From Chromatiales bacterium (lineage in GTDB: Bacteria; Pseudomonadota; Gammaproteobacteria; UBA6429; Thiohalophilaceae): 64,000 nucleotides of DNA. Below, one piece after another: positions 9,301 to 18,690 of this stretch. Every line of letters starts with the position of its first letter. Position 1 is the first letter of the stretch. The notes under the pieces were generated by a model. That model was not told the DNA's origin, ran no database searches, and saw nothing but the letters and a program-made list of their open reading frames with translations. The DNA lies in the NCBI GenBank assembly GCA_027032075.1, contig JALVOC010000098.1:1-64000 (forward strand), in the 5' to 3' direction. Position numbers and translations under genes: made by a program.

Positions 9301-10418
9301 ATGCTGCCGGTGATGACGTCATGCAGGGTATAGCCGCTGCCGGCAAAGTCCAGCCACAAGGTCCGCTCGAGGCGGAGTTGATCGGGTTCCGGCTCGGGAT
9401 CGCCACGGCGGATCACTTTCAGGCGCAGGCTGTCGTTCACTTTCATCAGATAGGCCGGCAGGGATTGCCATGTTTCCGGTAAGCCGGTTTGCCGGGGATC
9501 GACGCTGTTCCCCGCCACCTCCACCAGGCGCAACGCGTTATACGCCTTGAACACCCAGACCTCCTGCCGTGGCCAGGGCTGGGGGGAGGCGGGCAGGGTA
9601 AAAGCGGTGACGTCTTCCGCATAGCGGGTTTCCAGTTCGATGTTCCAGCGGCCGGGCCGGACCTGGATGCGCAAACGGCCGTCGGGTTCCAGCCTGGCAG
9701 GGAGGCGGCTGCTCAAACGCAGGGGGATGGCGTCGTCGTCGAGAAGCGCCCTGCCGAGCAGGACCTCCCGCTGGCTGCCGGAAACATTCAGCTGTATCCG
9801 GGTGATGATCCGCAGGGGGAGATCATCGACAATCTGCCGGAACACCTCCATTTCCAGTTTGTCCGTCTTGCCCTGGGCGTTTTCATCCGCCTCGCGTTCA
9901 CGCAGCCAGAGCCGGCCATCCTGGTTCAGCTCCGGAGAGGCGACTTTCCTGTTATGAATGGTCAGGCCGATGATGCCGGTGTCGGGTGGCACCGCCAGGC
10001 TTTCAGGCAGTTGTTGCCAGAGAAACCGGCCGTTGACGGTATAGCTTCCCGGCACGAGGCGGATCACCGGTTTGTCGTTCCGTTTCAGCACCACTGCCGG
10101 TTTGTTGTTGACTTTCACTGACTGGGGCCAGTGTTTCACACTTCCCGGTAAAGTAATCCAGGTCCGTTGGTAGACTTGCCACTGCTGGCGGAACTCACCG
10201 CCTTTGGCCGCCAGCTTCAGTCGCAAACGGGATGGCCAGGCACAGCGACGCTGCTTGTCATTGTGATAGAGAAAGGGACATTTATATTCAGTGGCATCGT
10301 ACAACACCCAGTCCACCCAGGGTTTCAGTGGTGCAGGTACCTTGTCACGGCTCAACGGTTGCGCGGTGAGCGTTGAAGTGATGAGCAAAAGCGCAAGAAA
10401 CAAAAACGATCGCAGCAT
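6315..10418 (-). CDS. Very large exported membrane protein of unknown function, two similar halves
   Basis: I do not recognise a named family. The 1367-residue product begins with a signal peptide (MLRSFLFLALLLITSTLTAQ). A periplasmic beta-rich region of about 450 residues is followed by a cluster of membrane helices (roughly 470-560), a short loop, two more helices (near 665 and 705), a second large periplasmic region (about 740-1150) and four C-terminal helices. The two periplasmic parts begin alike: both have a Cys-rich start, then a LP or PLP..KHW...V..(N/D)(N/G)K block and a LRPG- or KRG-type strand, suggesting internal duplication. It is monocistronic, lying between a c-di-GMP sensor and the REP array. 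Envelope function is inferred from topology only. Confidence 0.8.
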   Translation of the reverse strand: MLRSFLFLALLLITSTLTAQPLSRDKVPAPLKPWVDWVLYDATEYKCPFLYHNDKQRRCAWPSRLRLKLAAKGGEFRQQWQVYQRTWITLPGSVKHWPQSVKVNNKPAVVLKRNDKPVIRLVPGSYTVNGRFLWQQLPESLAVPPDTGIIGLTIHNRKVASPELNQDGRLWLREREADENAQGKTDKLEMEVFRQIVDDLPLRIITRIQLNVSGSQREVLLGRALLDDDAIPLRLSSRLPARLEPDGRLRIQVRPGRWNIELETRYAEDVTAFTLPASPQPWPRQEVWVFKAYNALRLVEVAGNSVDPRQTGLPETWQSLPAYLMKVNDSLRLKVIRRGDPEPEPDQLRLERTLWLDFAGSGYTLHDVITGSMTRGWRLETGKALQLGRVDIDGQPRFITRLGDSGNVGVEVRRGIIHLTADSRYTRSLHTLPATGWARDFRHVSTTLNLPPGWSLFSATGVDNVPQTWVNRWSLLDLFLVLILSLSILRLWNWRWGLFALLSLALSWHEDIAPQLVWINILLAIALLNVVPEGKFKHVVLWYRNLSLLSLILILVPFSVQQVRTGLYPQLERPGLPVSPVAMAPREEARLATPMKSATEAVERSKERYLRKKPSSTIAGYGLYGKAITLDQIDPRATVQTGPGLPIWSWTTVHLSWNGPVKRDQQIGLWLIPPSVNTVLHFLRVILLLILAALMLGVRYHGGRKFTLQSPFGKTLLLLFLLGGLSGLPASDVLAATPSNSTPSAEILQQLKARLLASPACLPRCAQISRMQMEITPRVLTLRLEIHAGEKVAIPLPSHSKHWLPGQVMLDGKAANSLYREAGGGLWLALKRGRHQVMMRGALPPRSDLSLPLPLKPQHVSVRARGWTVEGVHEDGEADEQLQLTRIRQDENQPLSALQPGQLPPFVRVERTLRLGLNWYVETRVVRASPDGVPVVLEVPLLRGESPITEGIRSVQHRVLISMSPSQKTFRWRSVLDKQVHITLVAPQTTEWVEIWRVDVSPVWHLRFRGLAVVHHQDEQQNWLPEWRPWPGERVSLDITRPEGVEGRTLTIDNSRLRIKPGQRATETTLELTLRSSQGGQHQLQLPAQAKLQSASINGQTQPIRQEGRSVTLPIVPGKQAIRLVWRSDKPIQTVYQTEAVDIGSDNTNANTHIQLGRDRWILFAHGPRLGPAVLYWGVLIVLALLALILGRINLTPLKGRQWFLLGIGLSQVSLGMAAFIVAWLLALGWRSRMHQRPGAVLFNSMQLGLGLMSLLSLGFLFLAVQQGLLGLPEMHVSGNGSSAYDLNWYQDRSSGQLPHAWVFSVPLFVYRLLMLAWALWLAFALLKWLRWGWQCVNQHGLWITLERKKTKALAATGEITPDKDTE

Positions 10419-10487
10419 GGAGGTCCCTTTCTGAAAGATCAGAGTAAAAATTTTTCCACTCGGTTAAGAATAGCACGTTGAACGCGA

Positions 10488-11406
10488 TGAGCCTGCGAAA
10501 CGCATCAACACGGGATATATTGACATGATGATTGTATCGTCCGGACAAGGTAGCCCTGTAGGATGCGGTGAGGCACGAACCGCATCGATCGCGATCTGCG
10601 TGTATGACCACGCCGATGAACATCGGGGTGTCGGTGTGGTTGGATAAGGTAAAAAAGACATCTGAATCTTCCCCGGGCGATTTACGGTAAAGCCACCGCG
10701 ACCGATGCGGTTCGCAGGCTCACCACATCCTACGTGAGATCGCTCAAAGTCCAGGTAACCTGTAGGATGCGGTGAGGCACGAACCGCATCGATCGCGATC
10801 TGCGGTGTATGACCAAGCCGATGAACATCTAGGCGGCAGTGTGGTTGGATAAGGAAAAAAGATTTCTGAATCTTCCCCGGGCGATTTACGGTAACGTCAC
10901 CGCGACCGATGCGGTTCGCAGGCTCACCGCATCCTACATGAGATAATTTGAGGTCCAGGTAACCGGTAGGATGCGGTGAGGTACGAACCGCATCGATCGC
11001 GAACTGCGGTGATTGACCAAGCCGATGAACATCGGGGTGTCGGTGTGGTTGGATAAGGAAAAAAGATTTCTGAATCTTCCCCGGGCGATTTACGGTAACG
11101 TCACCGCGACAGATGCGGTTCGCAAGCTCACCGCATCCTACGTGAAATCGTTTGAGATCCAGGTAACCTGTAGGATGCGGTGAGGCACGAACCGCATCTG
11201 TCGCGCCTCTGCGGTGTTTGATCAGCAGATGAACATCGTGGTTGTGAGGCGGATGGCTGCGGTAAGGCAGAGTGGTTGCCAATTCGGTCCCGGCGAATTG
11301 TGGATGAGGTATCGCGATTGATGCGGTTCGCAAGCTCACCGCATCCTACGTGAAATAATTCGAGGTCCGGGTAACCTGTAGGATGCGGTGAGGTACGAAC
11401 CGCATC
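10488..11406. repeat. REP/BIME tandem array, left of the RAYT gene
   Basis: Four full palindromic units at 10704-10790, 10908-10994, 11112-11198 and 11320-11406, spaced 204, 204 and 208 bases apart, plus a right-half unit at 10558-10586 and a degenerate left half near 10488. Arms are GATGCGGTTCGCAGGCTCAC and its inverted partner ending CACGAACCGCATC. Linkers between units are conserved among the first three and change in the last one to a GGCTGCGGTAAGGCAGAGTGG type shared with the array on the other side of the transposase. The last unit ends 7 bases before the transposase stop codon. Confidence 0.92.
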
Positions 11407-11413
11407 AAACATG

Positions 11414-11944
11414 TTATTCTCCCGCCTCCAAAATCTCATCGGCACCACCCGCCCAATCAGACGGGACAATACCTCGCCGCACATAGGTGTGAAAACTCGA
11501 ATGTGGCCAATCCCGGATCTGGTTTACCCATCCATGTTTGACCGGATTCCAGTGGATATAATCGACATGCCGTCGGTAATCGTGATCATCCCGGATGAGG
11601 TGTTCCCAATAGCGGCGTTGCCAGATCCCCCTTTCGCCCCTTTTAATACGGCTTTGGGAACGTTTTTCACCAAGAGGAATGCCGCGGGAAAAGCCTGCTT
11701 TGATCAGTGCCCAGCGGGTTTTGTAATCTGCATCACCAGGTGGCAGGGTCCAGATACAATGCAAGTGATCAGGTAACACAACCATGGCATCGATTTTAAA
11801 GGGATGGTCTTTTTTAACCTTGCGGAAAACCCGCCGCAATAAGGCGATGTGCTCTACCAATAGATGATTGCCTCGACGTTCGGCGCAATTGAGTGTGAAA
11901 AACCAGGTGGCGCCTTCAATCCTTGCTCTGCGATACTCGGTCAT
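11414..11944 (-). CDS. REP-associated tyrosine transposase (RAYT)
   Basis: A 176-residue single-strand DNA transposase of the Y1-HUH (IS200/IS605 TnpA-like) class. It shows the HUH motif as His60-Leu61-His62 (LPDHLHCIW) and the family motif VDYIHWNPVKHG with candidate catalytic tyrosines 123 and 129. GIWQRRYWEH and DWPHSSF are also characteristic. Length matches the family. It sits inside an array of long REP palindromes, which is the classic REPtron arrangement, and such enzymes are thought to bind and move their flanking REPs. No frameshift is seen, so it may be active. No terminal inverted repeats or partner gene are present, as expected for RAYTs. Confidence 0.93.
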   Translation of the reverse strand: MTEYRRARIEGATWFFTLNCAERRGNHLLVEHIALLRRVFRKVKKDHPFKIDAMVVLPDHLHCIWTLPPGDADYKTRWALIKAGFSRGIPLGEKRSQSRIKRGERGIWQRRYWEHLIRDDHDYRRHVDYIHWNPVKHGWVNQIRDWPHSSFHTYVRRGIVPSDWAGGADEILEAGE

Positions 11945-12033
11945 GTCTCTCGAATGATATGGTTGACAATGATGCCAAACCAGATTGTGCGTCCCGTCCT
12001 TGTGCAGTGGTTCCCGGAGATGGTATCGCGATC

Positions 12034-12378
12034 GATGCGGTTCGTAAACTCACCGCATCCTACGTGAAACCGTTCGGGCTATGGCAAGGCAGAGTGGTTG
12101 CCAATTCGTTCCCGGTGCATTGTGGATGAGGTGTCGCGATCGATGCGGTTCGCAAGCTCACCGCATCCTACGTGAAATTATTCGAGGTCCGGGTAACCTG
12201 TAGGATGCGGTGAGGCACGAACCGCATCTGTCGCGCCTCTGCGGTGTTTGATCAGCAGATGATCTTGGTGGTGTTAGGTGGGTGGCTGCGGTAAGGCAGA
12301 GTGGCTGCCGATTCGTCCCCGGTGCGTTGTGGCTGAGGTGTCGCGATCGATGCGGTTCGCAAGCTCACCGCATCCTAC
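12034..12378. repeat. REP/BIME array, right of the RAYT gene
   Basis: One full unit at 12142-12228 flanked by left-half units at 12034-12063 and 12349-12378. The linkers contain the GGCTGCGGTAAGGCAGAGTGG and CCAATTCGTTCCCGGTGC-type sequence seen in the last unit left of the transposase. The array lies between the transposase start and the 3' end of ubiB. Half units reading the same way may be deletion products of full palindromes. Confidence 0.9.
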
Positions 12379-12436
12379 ACGAAGCTGTTCGGGTTAAGGT
12401 AGCCACTGCATCGGTCGCGTTTCGTTGGGATGACGA

Positions 12437-14092
12437 TCAATCCGGTTCGCGTGGCCAGGCTGCAAACAGGATGATGGCGCCAAGACTGCCGAGGATCCAG
12501 GTGCTGAAGGGGAGGTTGCCCAGCATGGTGGGGCTGTAGCCGTCGAGTGCGGTGAGGATGGCGGCGGAAAGGATCAGGCTGCCACCGGTAATGGCGGCAT
12601 AATTACGCCGGTAGGCGCGCCGGATCTCTTTTTGCAGTTGTTGCAGTTGCTCGTCATGGATTTCCATTTTCAGTTTGCCTTCCCTGGCTTGTTCCAGCAC
12701 CTCGAACATCATGTTGGGAAGGCGCGGCAGGCGTTCAGACCACAACGGCATGTTTTCCCGCAGGTGTTTCAGGAACGCCTTGGGGCCGACTCGATCGCGC
12801 ATCCAGCGCTCGAGAAAGGGTTTGGCAGTGGTCCACAGATCGAGCTCCGGATAGAGCTGTCGTCCCAGACCTTCGATATTGAGCAGGGTTTTCTGCAGCA
12901 GCACCAGTTGTGGCTGGACTTCCATGTTGAAGCGCCGCGCCGTCTGGAACAGCCGCAGCAATACCTGGCCAAAGGAAATGTCCTTGATGGGCTTGTCGAA
13001 GATGGGTTCACAAACGGTGCGGATGGCCGCCTCGAACTCATCGATGCGCGTGGCTTTGTCCACCCAGCCGGAGTCGATGTGCAGTTGCGCGACACGGCGG
13101 TAGTCACGGTTGAAAAAGGCGAGAAAGTTTTCCGCCAGATACCGCTGATCATCGTCTGAAAGGCTTCCCATGATGCCGAAATCCACCGCGATGTACTGGC
13201 CGGTTTCGGAGACGAAAATATTGCCCGGGTGCATGTCGGCGTGGAAGAAACTGTCGCGGAATACCTGGGTGAAAAATATTTCAACTCCCATGCCGGCCAG
13301 CTTTTTCAGATCGATACCGGCCTTGCGAAGCAGTTCGATGCGGCTGATAGGTGTGCCGTGAATGCGTTCCATCACCATCACTTCGCGCCGGGTGTAGTCC
13401 CAATAGACCTCGGGAACATAAAGCAGGGGGGAGTCAAGGAAGTTGCGCCGCACCTGCGTGGCGTTGGCCGCTTCACGCATCAGGTCCAGCTCATCGAGAA
13501 TGGTTTTTTCAAACTCGCGCACCACTTCGCGGGGGCGGAGTTGTTTTCCGGCGGACCAGTAGCGTTCCAGATTGCCAGCAAGCAGATACAGCAGGCTGAT
13601 ATCGCGCTGGATCACCGGCAGAATGCCGGGGCGCAGGACCTTCACCACCACCTCCCGGCCGTCATGCAGCCTGGCACCATGCACCTGGGCAACAGAGGCC
13701 GAGGCAAAGGGGGTGGCCTCGAATTCGGCGAAGATCTCCTCGATTTTGCGGCCCAGGCTGGTTTCGATGATTTGCCTTGCCAGCGCGTCCGGGAAGGGGG
13801 GTACCTGGTCCTGCAGTCTGGCCAGTTCGTCGGCAATATCATCGGGGAGCAGGTCGCGCCGGGTGGAGAGGATCTGGCCGAATTTGACAAAAATGGGCCC
13901 GAGATCCTCCAGGCTGCGGCGGATCCGCTCCCCGCGGCTGGCGCGGCGGGCCACCCAGATCCAGGGCATGAAGAGGCGCAAAAACCGCAGCGGGCGGAAC
14001 AGGTGGCTGGCGAGGATCAGATCGTCCAGCCCGTGGCGCACAAGCACCCAGCTGATGGACAAAAGTCGGAAAAACTGGCTGAAAGGAAGCAT
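12437..14092 (-). CDS. ubiB: Ubiquinone biosynthesis kinase-like protein UbiB
   Basis: Atypical ABC1/ADCK-type kinase-like ATPase needed for ubiquinone synthesis. The 551 residues fit the family. Family marks seen are the KxGQ motif in [16 protein letters not shown] (about residue 70), [11 protein letters not shown] in place of a glycine-rich loop, the [11 protein letters not shown] loop and VAVDFGIMG near 285-305. Two C-terminal hydrophobic helices ([18 protein letters not shown] and [16 protein letters not shown]) anchor it to the inner membrane. It is separated from the ubiE-ubiJ cluster by 8 kb here, whereas the three genes usually adjoin. Its 3' end borders the REP array. Confidence 0.97.
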   Translation of the reverse strand: MLPFSQFFRLLSISWVLVRHGLDDLILASHLFRPLRFLRLFMPWIWVARRASRGERIRRSLEDLGPIFVKFGQILSTRRDLLPDDIADELARLQDQVPPFPDALARQIIETSLGRKIEEIFAEFEATPFASASVAQVHGARLHDGREVVVKVLRPGILPVIQRDISLLYLLAGNLERYWSAGKQLRPREVVREFEKTILDELDLMREAANATQVRRNFLDSPLLYVPEVYWDYTRREVMVMERIHGTPISRIELLRKAGIDLKKLAGMGVEIFFTQVFRDSFFHADMHPGNIFVSETGQYIAVDFGIMGSLSDDDQRYLAENFLAFFNRDYRRVAQLHIDSGWVDKATRIDEFEAAIRTVCEPIFDKPIKDISFGQVLLRLFQTARRFNMEVQPQLVLLQKTLLNIEGLGRQLYPELDLWTTAKPFLERWMRDRVGPKAFLKHLRENMPLWSERLPRLPNMMFEVLEQAREGKLKMEIHDEQLQQLQKEIRRAYRRNYAAITGGSLILSAAILTALDGYSPTMLGNLPFSTWILGSLGAIILFAAWPREPD

Positions 14093-14264
14093 GATTCCAG
14101 GTTCGCTGATTAACAGAACAGCGATTGTACGGACTCTGGCAGAGGTGTGCCAGTAACCGCCGGGAAGACGGGTTCGGATCGTTGCACAATAAGGTGACGC
14201 AATCGGGTCGTCAGGAGGGAGGGAGCAGGGGGTTCACCCCGGCGTCCGGGCTGCTCCTCTCTGC

Positions 14265-14525
14265 CTAGAGACCGGCCATGGAGTCCGAGCTGCTCAGCAT
14301 GTCTGCTTCAAAAAACTGCATGGTGAGTTCAGTCGCACTCGGATCCAGGTTTTGCCTCAGTTGTTCCACAACCTTGCGCAGGGAGCGGATGGTCTTGTGC
14401 AACTGGTAAGCGTCGGGAAAATTATCACTTGGAATATCGTGTTTAAGGCGTTGCGAAGCTTCCTGTGACAAATGTAACAATTGCCGCAGATCTTCTATCG
14501 CCTCGAGTGTCTTGTCATCCGCCAT
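14265..14525 (-). CDS. Small acidic protein of unknown function
   Basis: 86 residues starting at the ATG at 14525 (MADDKTLEAIEDLRQLL). A longer frame begins at a TTG but adds only a basic tail. The sequence is mainly helical, with heptad-like leucines in two stretches (EAIEDLRQLLHLSQEASQRL and LHKTIRSLRKVVEQLRQNL), so a coiled coil or helical hairpin is likely. No signal peptide or metal site is visible. It stands alone between ubiB and cbbO; about 250 bases of AT-rich sequence upstream hold no other gene. I do not recognise the family. Confidence 0.6.
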   Translation of the reverse strand: MADDKTLEAIEDLRQLLHLSQEASQRLKHDIPSDNFPDAYQLHKTIRSLRKVVEQLRQNLDPSATELTMQFFEADMLSSSDSMAGL

Positions 14526-14777
14526 TTGGGGGGGCCTTTTACGGATTCTTTTTTGTTGGTTTAACAATAATTGAGTTCATCACGATTATAGAAGATTTCG
14601 GGTGATAAATTAAATAAGTTATGTGTAATAAATCAGAAGGCGGAGTACCAACCTGTTGGCAGGGTTATAACCGATTAAGTCACTTGGGATAACGCACTAT
14701 CAAGGGTTTAAATCGTGAAACTGAAGGAATTTGTATTCACTTGAATAATTGAGAGAGGCTAACCCCTTGTTTTTCAG

Positions 14778-16904
14778 TCAGGTTGTCAGGCGGCGATAAA
14801 TATCGGCGACCTTCAACGGCAATTGGCGGACGTCATCGATGACGGTATAGGCCGCCGCACCGTACATGTGGGGCAGATACTCGCGTGCTTCTTTGTCGAT
14901 GGTGATGCAATAGGGATGAATACCGTCACGTCTTGCTTCGATGAGCGCGCGGCGGGTGTCTTCAATGCCATATTCGCCGCGGTAATTGTCATAGTCATCG
15001 GGCTTGCCGTCGGAAAGCGTGATCAGGATACGCGTGCGGGCATCCACCTGATTGAGAATATGACACAGGTGGCGAATGGCAAACCCCATGCGGGTGTAAT
15101 CCTGTGGCGTGATGCCGTTGATGCGCGCCTTTACTTCTTCGTTATACGCCTGAGCAAATTCCTTGATGCGGTATATTTCACAACGTTTGCGCGCCATACC
15201 GGAAAAACCGTAGATGGCATAGCGGTCGCCCAGGGTTTCCAGCGCTTCGGCCAGCAGGAGCAGGGATTCACGTTCGGCCTCATTGATCCAGCCCTTGGTT
15301 GAGCCGCTCATGTCCACCATGAAGATCACCGCGATGTTGCGTTCACTCCGGTGCATGCGGGTAAACAGGCGATCGGACATTTCCCTGCCGTCGTGTGCAT
15401 CCGCCAGCGCTTCCACCAGTGCATCGATGTCCACGTCATCTCCCTGTACCTGTCTTTTCAGCATGCGATCCTCGTCACGCATTGCCTCAAATGTTTTTCG
15501 CAGGTGCTTTATCAGGCCCTGGTATTTGTTCAGGGTTTTGCCGATGAAGGTGTCGTAAACGGGTTGAATCTCTTTTTCGCGTACGGCGCACCAGTTCTTG
15601 CGGTAATGCTGGCGGCGAAAATCCCATTCCTTGTAAAGGAAGGCGCCTTTTTCATGGTAGGTGCCTTTCCAGACGTCATCCGGATCGGGATTTTTTTCCC
15701 CGAAGATATCCGGCTGGTATTCACCCGCACCGGCCGGTTGCAGATATTCGGCGGGGATTTCCCCCAGATCCTGAACGATTGAGGTTATCAGGCCTTTTAC
15801 ATTATCGGGCAGCGGCACGGCCTGGCCGTCGAGCGTCAGTTCAAGTTCATCTGGCATTTCGTAATGGCGGTGTTTGGGACGTGTTTCGAAGCGGTGGTGC
15901 TTTTGTTCGTCGATATCCAGCCCTTTTAATTCCTCGACAAGTTTGCGCAGGACGGAGCGGAACTGCCGCTTTTCCTTTTGCAGGCGTTGCTGCCTGCATT
16001 CCTCGACCTCTTGTGGCTGAAGCACGCCCTGGTAAAAACAGGGGGAAGGCGGATCGAGTTTGTGCAGGTAGCGTCGCGTAAGACGCAGGACATCATCCAC
16101 CGTGCTTCGTGGGCGGACAAGTTCATTTGCCAGTTGCAGAAAGCTGGCCGACGGTGTTTGTTGCAGTTGTTGTTTGATGCGGCGCATGTGCCGCGCCAGG
16201 CCGGGTAATTCACGTTGCAGGATGGCATCCAGACGGACGGTGTCCAGTGCATGAAACAGGCTGAGAAAATTCTCCGCCTCTGGCTGTTCATCGAGAATGC
16301 TGCCCAACTGAAGGTGAAAAGTGCCAAAGCGTGCCTGTGCCCAGTGGTAGGCAACCATGGCTTTGTAAACAAGAAAATTCTCTTGCGGTGTGTCGAGCAG
16401 GGAGACGACCGCCGGCAGATAGATGGTTTCGCTGTCGGTATAGGTGAGGGAGGATTCTTGCAGTTGTAAGCGCCTGCCGGAAAGACCACGGGCAAAGTGT
16501 AACAGCACACTGGCGTTTTCCTCATAGACCGCACCTGCGGTCTTTTGGTGATAGAGCCGCACAAAGTCGTCCAGATTCCGGATAATGGCGAGTGCCTTAT
16601 GCAGGCCGGCCTGATCATAAGTGTCCATGGCATAAAGCGCCCAGCTCTCGATCATGCGGCGATCCATGTTGTCGAGGGCATTCACCGCACGGGTGATGAA
16701 CTGGTAGGCGAGCTGGATGTTGGTGCTGGCAACGCGTTGCACCCAAGTAAGGATATAGTCCTGTTCCGCGCGTTCCAGCCCGGCAAGGATGGTTACGGCT
16801 GTGTCCGTCCTGAGAAAGGAAAATTCCACCTCAAGGCAATCATCGAGCAGCTGCCGGATCTGTGCAGCGCTCAGGGGTGTTTTTTTAACAGGGGTGGTTT
16901 GCAT
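14778..16904 (-). CDS. cbbO: CbbO/NorD-type von Willebrand factor A protein
   Basis: A 708-residue partner of a MoxR-class AAA+ ATPase. A long helical N-terminal part is followed by a C-terminal VWA domain with a complete MIDAS: DMSGST near residue 528, a threonine in DYTRMG, and SDGKPDDY. In autotrophs CbbO docks the CbbQ ring on Rubisco to remove inhibitory sugar phosphates; the NorD relatives help mature nitric oxide reductase. The gene lies 71 bases downstream of cbbQ on the same strand, with a strong AAGGAGGTGAT-like stretch in the gap on the opposite strand only. Its length is nearer CbbO than the shorter NorD. No Rubisco or nor genes are in the window, so the client is inferred. Confidence 0.85.
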   Translation of the reverse strand: MQTTPVKKTPLSAAQIRQLLDDCLEVEFSFLRTDTAVTILAGLERAEQDYILTWVQRVASTNIQLAYQFITRAVNALDNMDRRMIESWALYAMDTYDQAGLHKALAIIRNLDDFVRLYHQKTAGAVYEENASVLLHFARGLSGRRLQLQESSLTYTDSETIYLPAVVSLLDTPQENFLVYKAMVAYHWAQARFGTFHLQLGSILDEQPEAENFLSLFHALDTVRLDAILQRELPGLARHMRRIKQQLQQTPSASFLQLANELVRPRSTVDDVLRLTRRYLHKLDPPSPCFYQGVLQPQEVEECRQQRLQKEKRQFRSVLRKLVEELKGLDIDEQKHHRFETRPKHRHYEMPDELELTLDGQAVPLPDNVKGLITSIVQDLGEIPAEYLQPAGAGEYQPDIFGEKNPDPDDVWKGTYHEKGAFLYKEWDFRRQHYRKNWCAVREKEIQPVYDTFIGKTLNKYQGLIKHLRKTFEAMRDEDRMLKRQVQGDDVDIDALVEALADAHDGREMSDRLFTRMHRSERNIAVIFMVDMSGSTKGWINEAERESLLLLAEALETLGDRYAIYGFSGMARKRCEIYRIKEFAQAYNEEVKARINGITPQDYTRMGFAIRHLCHILNQVDARTRILITLSDGKPDDYDNYRGEYGIEDTRRALIEARRDGIHPYCITIDKEAREYLPHMYGAAAYTVIDDVRQLPLKVADIYRRLTT

Positions 16905-16975
16905 CGATGCCGGGCCGATCCAGTGGGGTCAATCGCAAGGAGGTGATAAACATGCGTGTACTCGCGGTGTTTCTG

Positions 16976-17788
16976 TCAAAACAGGGAAGAGGAGAGCTCG
17001 TCGATTGCCGCCAGCATTTCAGCGTCATCGGTCAACGCCTGGGCGATGGCACTATGGCAGGCGGTAATTGGAGTGACATCGTCGCTGATGAGTTTGGCGG
17101 CATGCACCAGCAGGCGGGTGCTGGCGCCTTCTTCCAGACCGTTGCCTTTAAGGTTGCGGGTCATGTGGGCAAACTTTATCAATTTAGCGGCCAGCTCGTG
17201 ACTGATGCCGGTTTCCTTGACGATGATATCGGTTTCCACATCCTCTGCCGGGTAATCGAACTCCAGGGCGACAAAGCGCTGGCGGGTGCTTTGTTTGAGA
17301 TCCTTCAGTACGCTCTGGTAGCCAGGGTTATAGGAGATCGTCAGGCAAAAGTCATCGGGTGCCTGCAGCAGTTCCCCGACCTTTTCCATCGGCAGAACGC
17401 GGCGATCGTCTGCAAGAGGATGGATCACCACCATGGTATCCTTGCGTGCCTCAACGATCTCGTCCAGGTAACAGATACCGCCGGCACGGACGGCACGCGC
17501 CAGTGGGCCGTCCACCCAGACAGTTTCACCACCATTTATCAAAAAGCGGCCCACCAGATCAGAAGCGGTAAGATCATCATGACAGGAGACGGTGATCAGC
17601 GGTTTGCCAAGTCGCCATGCCATGTGTTCCATAAAGCGTGTTTTGCCACAACCGGTGGGGCCTTTCAGCAGGACGGGCAGTTTTTTCCGGTAGGCGGATT
17701 CGAAGACCGCAATCTCATCCCCGATGGCCTGATAGTAAGGCTCGGTTTTGATGTAGTACTCTTCGGGTTTCAGTATTCGTGCAGGCAT
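16976..17788 (-). CDS. cbbQ: CbbQ/NirQ/NorQ-type AAA+ ATPase
   Basis: MoxR-family AAA+ motor of 270 residues, expected to form a hexamer that works with the VWA protein encoded next to it. Walker A is GPTGCGKT (residues 43-50) and Walker B is ICYLDEI (near 105-111). The sensor region contains TISYNPGYQ and the arginine-finger area [14 protein letters not shown]. The ATG at 17788 is chosen over a longer frame because it is preceded by GGAG at good spacing and matches the family start (MPARIL). Whether it serves Rubisco or an N-oxide reductase cannot be decided from this window; CbbQ is favoured because the partner has a CbbO-like length. Confidence 0.88.
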   Translation of the reverse strand: MPARILKPEEYYIKTEPYYQAIGDEIAVFESAYRKKLPVLLKGPTGCGKTRFMEHMAWRLGKPLITVSCHDDLTASDLVGRFLINGGETVWVDGPLARAVRAGGICYLDEIVEARKDTMVVIHPLADDRRVLPMEKVGELLQAPDDFCLTISYNPGYQSVLKDLKQSTRQRFVALEFDYPAEDVETDIIVKETGISHELAAKLIKFAHMTRNLKGNGLEEGASTRLLVHAAKLISDDVTPITACHSAIAQALTDDAEMLAAIDELSSSLF

Positions 17789-17970
17789 TTTTGCTCCAGC
17801 TTTAAAAGAAGTGTTCCCGTATCTTGTTTCAATCCTGAATGCCGGGGGTTTAAAAAGCGTCACCATAGAGTAAAGCAGCGGTATGAGCAACGCTGTTCAA
17901 GGCAGGCTCCGTGTAAAGTCGATAAATGGGGGTGTCTGTGAGAGAAACAGGTGGCGCGATTGCCGTACAG

Positions 17971-18621
17971 TCAGAGTGGTTTGAAAAAGCGGTCGCTTCG
18001 CGGCAGGTAATAGTTGCCGTAATCGAGGGAGATCACGACCATGCTGGAGCGGCCGATGATTTCATCACGCGGCACAAAACCGTAATAACGGGAGTCGGCG
18101 CTGTTGTCGCGATTGTCACCGAGCACCAGGTAATGTCCGGGCGGTACCGTCACCGGTGCGAAGGAGCTCATTGCACCGGCACGCTTCATCAATTTGATGC
18201 GGTGCCTGACCCTGCCCAGATCCTCAAGCAGTAAATGCACATCGGCATCCTGTTTGAGTTCGCGATAACGAAGTGGCTGGCCGTTGATGACGAGCCGGTT
18301 GTTGTGCATGGCGACAGTGTCACCCGGCAGGCCGATAACCCTTTTTACCAGGCGCTTTCCAGCCTGCTTCGAGTCAAACACCACGATTTCGCCCCGCTTG
18401 GGATCAGCCAGGCGGTAAAGTGAAATATGGGTCAAGGGGATACGGATATCGTAGGCAAGCTTGTTTACCGTAATGCGGTCGCCTTCCTGGATGGTGGGCT
18501 TCATCGAGCCGGTCGGCACTTCGTTCCAGTCGGCAACGGCACTGCGGAAACCCACAAACAACAGCAGGAAAATAATGAAACCACGATTGTTTTTCCAGAA
18601 GCGGCGAAGAGAGTGTTTCAT
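17971..18621 (-). CDS. lepB: Signal peptidase I
   Basis: Inner-membrane serine protease that removes signal peptides from Sec and Tat substrates. One N-terminal helix (GFIIFLLLFVGFRSAVA) precedes the catalytic Ser39 in VPTGSMKPT. The general base Lys93 lies in LVKRVIGLPGD, and the C-terminal box GDNRDNSADSRYYG is intact. The length of 216 is normal for forms with a single anchor. In many bacteria lepB sits with lepA and rnc; here it stands alone beside cbbQ, with a foldback element upstream, so it may be a secondary copy. Confidence 0.95.
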   Translation of the reverse strand: MKHSLRRFWKNNRGFIIFLLLFVGFRSAVADWNEVPTGSMKPTIQEGDRITVNKLAYDIRIPLTHISLYRLADPKRGEIVVFDSKQAGKRLVKRVIGLPGDTVAMHNNRLVINGQPLRYRELKQDADVHLLLEDLGRVRHRIKLMKRAGAMSSFAPVTVPPGHYLVLGDNRDNSADSRYYGFVPRDEIIGRSSMVVISLDYGNYYLPRSDRFFKPL

Positions 18622-18690
18622 GTTTAAAATTCGTTGTGCGGTGGAGCCAAAATCAAATTATAAAATCGTTCATCTCAGGTGTGAACGATA

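Noticed and set aside
10464-11339. Long open frame across the REP array
   Set aside because: Its product is a repeated peptide produced by translating the BIME units; it has no independent coding evidence.
10488-12378. Possible CRISPR array
   Set aside because: The repeats are long palindromes with conserved linkers of 110-120 bases, not short repeats with unique spacers, and no cas genes are present.
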